Source: Acanthamoeba lenticulata
Taxonomy: Eukaryota > Discosea > Longamoebia > Acanthamoebidae
Assembly (NCBI GenBank): GCA_002179805.1
Contig: NAVB01001021.1
Location: 1 to 21,387, forward strand
Length of the DNA stretch: 21,387 bases
Direction of reading: 5' to 3'
The notes beneath the pieces were generated by a model that had not been told where the DNA came from, did not search any database, and saw only the letters and a list, made by a program, of their open reading frames with translations. The position numbers and the translations under genes were made by a program. Shown here piece by piece: positions 16,935 to 21,387 of the stretch (positions are counted from its first letter, which is position 1; every line of letters starts with the position of its first letter).

Positions 16935-19191
16935 TCAGGTGAGAGTGACGCGAAGGAGGCTCCTTTCCCGCTGAACGCCCAGGCGGAACGGAAACGCGTG
17001 CTGGCCGGTGCCTCTGTAGCCCCCCCCCCCAAATTCCCGCGTCAATGCGTATGTCCGCGGATATGATGGGACGTTGAGGGCGCACAGCACAAGAAGAGTC
17101 AAGAAGACAATACGAGAAGAGGAGGAAGGGGCGCATGCGTACCGGTGGACATACCAGCGGTTCCTGCCCTTGGCCCACAGCCCCAGGTCGGTGAAGGCCT
17201 GCACCACGCATCATACGTGCGTGTGTGTGTGGTGTCAAGGAAGAGACTTTGTGGGGGGTCGTGGAAGGGGGGGGGGCAGGAAAACGAACCGGAAGCACCG
17301 CACGCGGCAGCGTCCACCGCACGCCCAGCGTCTCGAGGCCGATCTGCCCGCCGTGGTTGTGGCCTTGTCCGTGGACACATATCGTGAAGAGACAGACAGA
17401 GAGAGACAGAGAGACAGAGATGGGCGGGTTGAGGACTGAGAAGAAAGAATTTGGGGATCGGCGTGTGTGTGCGGGAACGCACCGGCAAAGGCGATGACTC
17501 GCTCGTCGGGGCCCACCGAGGCCAATCCGCTGGGGTCGTGCACGAGAAACAGCCGCGTCGTGGCGATCGGCCGGGCCGCCGTGCCTGCGCCGTCTTGATC
17601 ACCGCCATCATGGTCCATGGCGGCCGCTTCTCCGGGCAAGGCCATGGCCGGGAACTTGGCGCAGATCTTGCGGAGATGTTCGCCCTTGCGTCGGTGCGGG
17701 AAGACAAAGTGCGTCCCGATGATCTGGACGGCGCCAAACTCTGCGGTGCCACGTCACACCCACGTCAGCATGCCGTGTCCCCACGTCCCAGGTCCAGGGC
17801 GAGGCGCGTGCGCGTGCCTGTATGGACCAGCTCGCTCTCGTCGCACAGGAGGCGAATGCCGAGCGAGCGGAACGTGGCCTGGATCATGCTCAGCCCCTCG
17901 TAGTCGTGGTTCTGTGTGTTTTGGACGTGGGTGAGTCCACTTGGAAGATGCTCAACGGAGGGAGGCCGTGTGGCACGCACCCCGAGGCACGCGTAGGCGC
18001 GAACGTCGGCTGACGCGAGGGGCTCCAGCGCCCACTTGAGCTGGCGGGCGGCGAACGCGCCGCGCTTCACCTCGGCGGCGAACATGTCCCCCGTGAGGAA
18101 CACGAACGTGGGCTCTGCGCAAGCGGCAATGAGATGGATCGCGAAGGGGCCCTTCATTCTTGGCTCAGATAAAGGCGAGAACGAGATCAGGAGAACGGTT
18201 AAGGCGCGTACTGAGGGCGACCACCTCGGCGCAGACACTGCGGAGCTGCGCGGCGGACATGAAGAGGCCCAAGTGCGGGTCGCTGATCTGGCCCACCGTG
18301 AACGTGGTGGCCGCCGCCGTCGCCGCCGCTGCCTTGTTCTCTTCAGTTGTGCTGTCCTGCGACCCCGCGCCGTCATTCTGTCGATCGGCCCCAAGAAAAG
18401 TCAGAGCGACGCAGAGGACCTGGTCGTGGTCGTGGCGATGATGTGGAGATGACACACGAACCTCCTGGCGGAGGAGGGGCCGATGGGGCACAGAAAGGCG
18501 GCAGAGCTCGGAATAGGTCTGGCCCTGGTCGATGTTGAGCTCCACCAACTCGAGCGCGGGCATGCCGGCCTGTTGGCTCGGTCAGCCGACCCGCCAGCAT
18601 GAGGCTCATGATGGTGGAGAGGATATGAATAATAATGGCGTGTAGAGGGGGCGTTCGCACCTGGTGGAAGAGGATGGACCAGGTCCACATGAGGGAAAAG
18701 AGGGCCACCAGCACCAGTTCGTCGCCCAGCGCGGAGAGCGGCCCGGCCGAGAGAGGCCAGGCAGCTTGTGGGGCAGAAGAGGCCAAGAAGAAGCAGATGC
18801 GCACAAAGACGAGGCCTGGAGTGAAGAGCATCGTGGCGAGGAAGAAGCAGTAGCCTGGCAGGCCAATCGCGTAGGCAAATGTGGGCCGTAGATGCCACTC
18901 GAAGCCATAACCGAGGTGGTAGAGGTAGACGAAGAGATGGAGGCACGAAATGAGTGAGTGCACGCAGAATCCAGCAGTGCTTTCTGGCCAGTAATCGTTG
19001 AAGTGGAGCATTAAGAGGAAGAAGAGGAAGCATGCGGTGTAAATGGTGAGCGTGAATCCTGCACGCAGCCCCATGGCACGATAACGGAGCTTGGCCACAA
19101 GGAAGGGGACCAGCGCAGTGGCCACGAGGGAGAGGGCGATAAGGGCACCATCTCTGCCAACCCACTCAACCAGCTTCGCGACGACGCTCAT
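16935..19191 (-). CDS. Multi-pass membrane metallophosphoesterase (TMPPE-like)
   Basis: Exons (minus strand): 19191-18661, 18569-18462, 18377-18212, 18114-17981, 17911-17818, 17740-17483, 17363-17290, 17198-17143, 17013-16935; 499 residues. Residues 1-177 hold about five hydrophobic helices (near 17-35, 45-62, 75-97, 105-138, 157-177). The C-terminal half is a calcineurin-like phosphoesterase with all five metal motifs: SDPHLG (D246, H248), LTGD (D278), GNHDYE (N314-H315), VHDP, and GHNHGGQ (H432, H434). A two-metal hydrolase anchored in a membrane is therefore expected; the substrate is unknown. The layout matches vertebrate 'transmembrane protein with metallophosphoesterase domain' and some bacterial relatives. 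Joint 17818/17740 fits a GC donor (GCACGC); a GT donor a little downstream would add about 14 residues. Intron 18378-18461 is 84 nt, in frame and stop-free, so a retained form is possible. Confidence 0.88.
17020..17030. repeat. Homopolymer C11 (G11 on the coding strand) next to a 3' splice site
   Basis: The run ends only a few bases before the acceptor of the last metallophosphoesterase intron (17014-17142), where a pyrimidine tract would be expected. A second G10 run (17267-17276) sits in the preceding intron. Confidence 0.85.
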
Positions 19192-19395
19192 CTTGAATCA
19201 ACAGCTCCATAAGCTGGCCACAAGTATCACTTTTCTTTGTTCTGCTGCCGCCGCCACGTCACGGCCACTTCGCGGTGTGGCGCGAGCCCATTGGTACAAT
19301 GACAACAAGAGCGCCTTGTTGGTTGCTGGTTTGTGCTTTGCTTGTAAACGACAAAAAGAGTGAAAGGGCAGTGCGGTGGCTCACGCTGAGAGCGC
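19192..19395. other. Spacer between ABC transporter and metallophosphoesterase genes
   Basis: 204 nt between the ABC transporter stop and the metallophosphoesterase ATG, both on the minus strand. It must hold the terminator of the first and the promoter of the second. No clear poly(A) signal or TATA was identified. Confidence 0.4.
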
Positions 19396-21387
19396 TTAGT
19401 CGTCGCCGACATGGCGGGTCGAGTGCCGCAGGGTAGTCGCCTTGCCCCAGGGGTCCTGCACCAAGCGAGACTCCTCGGCGTTGGCCTGGCGCGTGATCTT
19501 GAGGAACACCTCCTCCAGTGCTGATTGATTGGTTGGTTGTTGAGCGTCAGCGCACCCGCCCTGGAGGAGATCCAACAGAAAAGAGAGGAAGAAGAAGGCG
19601 CACTGGTGTGGGAGATGGAGCAGTCCGAGATGAGGGCGCGCTTGCCCTGCTGGGCGCGCTCGTGCTCAAAGATCCTGAAGAAGGGCACGATCTGCGACAG
19701 GTACGAGTGGGGCAGGCCGAACATCAGGTACTGGTTGGTCTCCGCGATCAGCTTGGCGCCTACACACAAGAGAACGACGACGACGACGTTGTTGTTGATG
19801 ATGATGATGATGACGACGATGGTGAGCGTCTCGCTGTCGTCGAACAAAACGACGACGAGGAAGAGGGACGAGGGCCTTACCGGGCAGGAGCTCGGTGATG
19901 CGAGCCTTGGCCTCCTCGACGGCGTCCGGGCGGGCCGTGACGTTGATGCGGTAGCCATCGCCGTACTGGTTCTTGAGGTGCAGCGGCGTGCCGAGGCACT
20001 TGATCTCGCCGTGGGACATGACCGCGATCCGGTCGCCCAGCACGTCGGCCTCCTCCATGGAGTGGGTCGTGAGGATGATGACGCGGTTCTGCTTGAGCTC
20101 CTGGATCAGGTTCCACACGTGCCGCCGCGACACCGGGTCCATGCCCGTCGTGGGCTCTGCGCGACGAGGACTGTGGTCAGCAGACGGCACCAAAGCAGCC
20201 GAGGGCGGTCACCGCACCGTCCATGAAGATGATCTTGGGCTCGCCGATGCAGCTGATGGCCACCGAGAGGCGGCGCTTCATGCCGCCCGAGAAGGAGCCG
20301 GCCTTCTTGTTGCGCACGTTGTAGAGCCCGACCGACTCGAGCTTGTCCTTGATCACCGCCGCGCGCAGCTGGCGAGGCACGCCCTTGAGGTCGGCAAAGA
20401 TCTCCAGGTGCTCCTCGGCCGTCAGCTCGTTCCACAGGATGTCGTGCTGGGGGCAGACGCCCATGATGCGGCGGATGTCGTCCATGCCGGACACGATCGA
20501 GTGGCCGTAGATGGTGGCGTCGCCAAAGGTGGGCTCGAACAGGCCCGTGAGCATCGAGATCGTCGTGGTCTTGCCGGCCCCGTTGTGGCCCAGCACGCAG
20601 AAGATCTCGCCCTCGGCGATCGTGACCGAGAAGTCCCTGCAGCAGCCAGCCACATGCACATGCGCGCGCAAGCGAGCGAGGAGGCGTCAAGCCGCCGTGC
20701 CGCCACTCGTGGACTCGAGTCGAGGAGCGGGCCGCGTACCGCAGGGCGAGGACGTCCTTGCGGGTCTTGGCGAAGGGCCACTTCTGGTAGATCTTCATCA
20801 AATGGCGCGCGACGACGCCCTGGGTGGGCGCTTGCCGCTGGTCCATGGCCAGCCCATCGATCACCTGTTGGTCGGCCACCTCCACACAACAACAACAACA
20901 ACAAACAAAGCATGAGCAACGAGACCAACCCGCGGAGGAGGAACTCCAAGAAGAGGGAACGCGGCACACCTTGGCCTTCTTCTTGGAGAGGCCCCAGTAG
21001 TTGGGCGTGAGGAAGAACCACAAGGGCTCGGCGCTGCCGCCAGAGGCGCCGGGAATCGTGTTGTCAAAGTACCAGGCGAGCACGGTGAAGACGCCGATGA
21101 GGATGAACTGCCAGTAGATGGACTCGATGGGCGCTGGGACGCTGGAGGCGCCGCGCAGCGAGCTCGTCCTGTACAGGTCGCCCCACGAGAAACCTGATCG
21201 GGTCCATCGTGTCAACCACTACTACCGCTCAGTCCGCTCGGCGATGAAGAGGATGAAACGCACCGGAGCCCGTGACGGTGCCCAGGTTGAAGGACTTGTT
21301 GTTGATGTCGAAGACGGCCTTGGCAAAGTTGAACATGGGCACGAACTTGAGCACCCACAGCGCGGGCGTGGCGATCGGGCCGCCTTC
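19396..21387 (-). CDS. ABC transporter, subfamily A (ABCA)-like, C-terminal 487 residues (5' end outside window)
   Basis: Exons (minus strand): 21387-21264 (partial), 21193-20970, 20879-20740, 20636-20218, 20156-19881, 19759-19604, 19520-19396. Visible residues 1-140 are the end of a transmembrane domain (helix around [16 protein letters not shown]) and the linker. The nucleotide-binding domain follows: Walker [11 protein letters not shown] (179-188), Q-loop CPQHDILW, signature region [10 protein letters not shown] (278-287), Walker [14 protein letters not shown] (to 310), and H-loop [10 protein letters not shown] (H334). The C-terminal regulatory segment with TTLEEVFL is characteristic of subfamily A, whose members mostly move lipids. 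All ATPase motifs are intact. Because only one nucleotide-binding domain is seen, half versus full transporter cannot be decided. Introns 19760-19880 and 20880-20969 carry GTC/ATC and TTG triplet repeats. Confidence 0.93.
19776..19815. repeat. GAC/GAT triplet-rich tract inside an ABC transporter intron
   Basis: Imperfect GAC/GTT/GAT triplets fill the middle of intron 19760-19880. Similar short triplet tracts occur at 6151-6169 (SDR intron) and 20884-20905 (ABC intron). Confidence 0.6.

Noticed and set aside
1..21387. CRISPR arrays, tRNA/rRNA genes, insertion sequences, prokaryotic operon structure
   Set aside because: No regularly spaced repeats, no tRNA-like fold or internal promoter box, no transposase. 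Genes with many spliceosomal introns exclude a bacterial chromosome.

Overview
The window looks like nuclear DNA of a free-living amoeba close to Acanthamoeba. This rests on GC-rich coding DNA cut by many short introns (about 40-160 nt), small intergenic gaps, and a receptor that combines TKL kinases with a class III cyclase domain, a style I associate with Acanthamoeba. The species assignment is inference. I assembled the gene models by hand from conserved protein motifs, splice sites and codon phase; no transcript evidence was available.

Layout. 1-433 (-): start of a Pro/Gln/Tyr-rich protein that runs off the left edge. 434-1398: divergent promoter region with a 5'-UTR intron. 1399-3004 (+): CAMK-type Ser/Thr kinase with a basic tail. 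3131-4457 (-) and 4969-5873 (+): the two subunits of pyridoxal 5'-phosphate synthase (PdxS/SNZ and PdxT/SNO), divergent around one 511-nt spacer. 6006-7311 (-): classical short-chain dehydrogenase. 7479-8590 (+): aquaporin-family channel, copy 1. 8871-15409 (+): an 18-exon receptor of about 1717 residues. It has a signal peptide, two tandem PstS-like solute-binding modules, an EGF-like knot, one membrane helix, TKL kinase 1, a class III cyclase domain and TKL kinase 2. 15676-16777 (+): aquaporin copy 2. 16935-19191 (-): multi-pass membrane metallophosphoesterase resembling vertebrate TMPPE. 19396-21387 (-): C-terminal part of an ABCA-type transporter, running off the right edge.

How genes relate. 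PdxS and PdxT make one enzyme and probably share a bidirectional promoter. The aquaporins are paralogues with identical intron phases and three coding exons of identical length. They bracket the receptor gene, and one exon has been homogenised between them. The receptor is the most unusual element: a bacterial-type binding-protein ectodomain wired to two predicted active kinases through a cyclase whose second metal site looks broken.

A window-wide signal is the 5' splice site. In my models 47 of 56 introns have C at +4 (GTACG or GTGCG style), and three introns appear to use GC donors that keep the same CG context.
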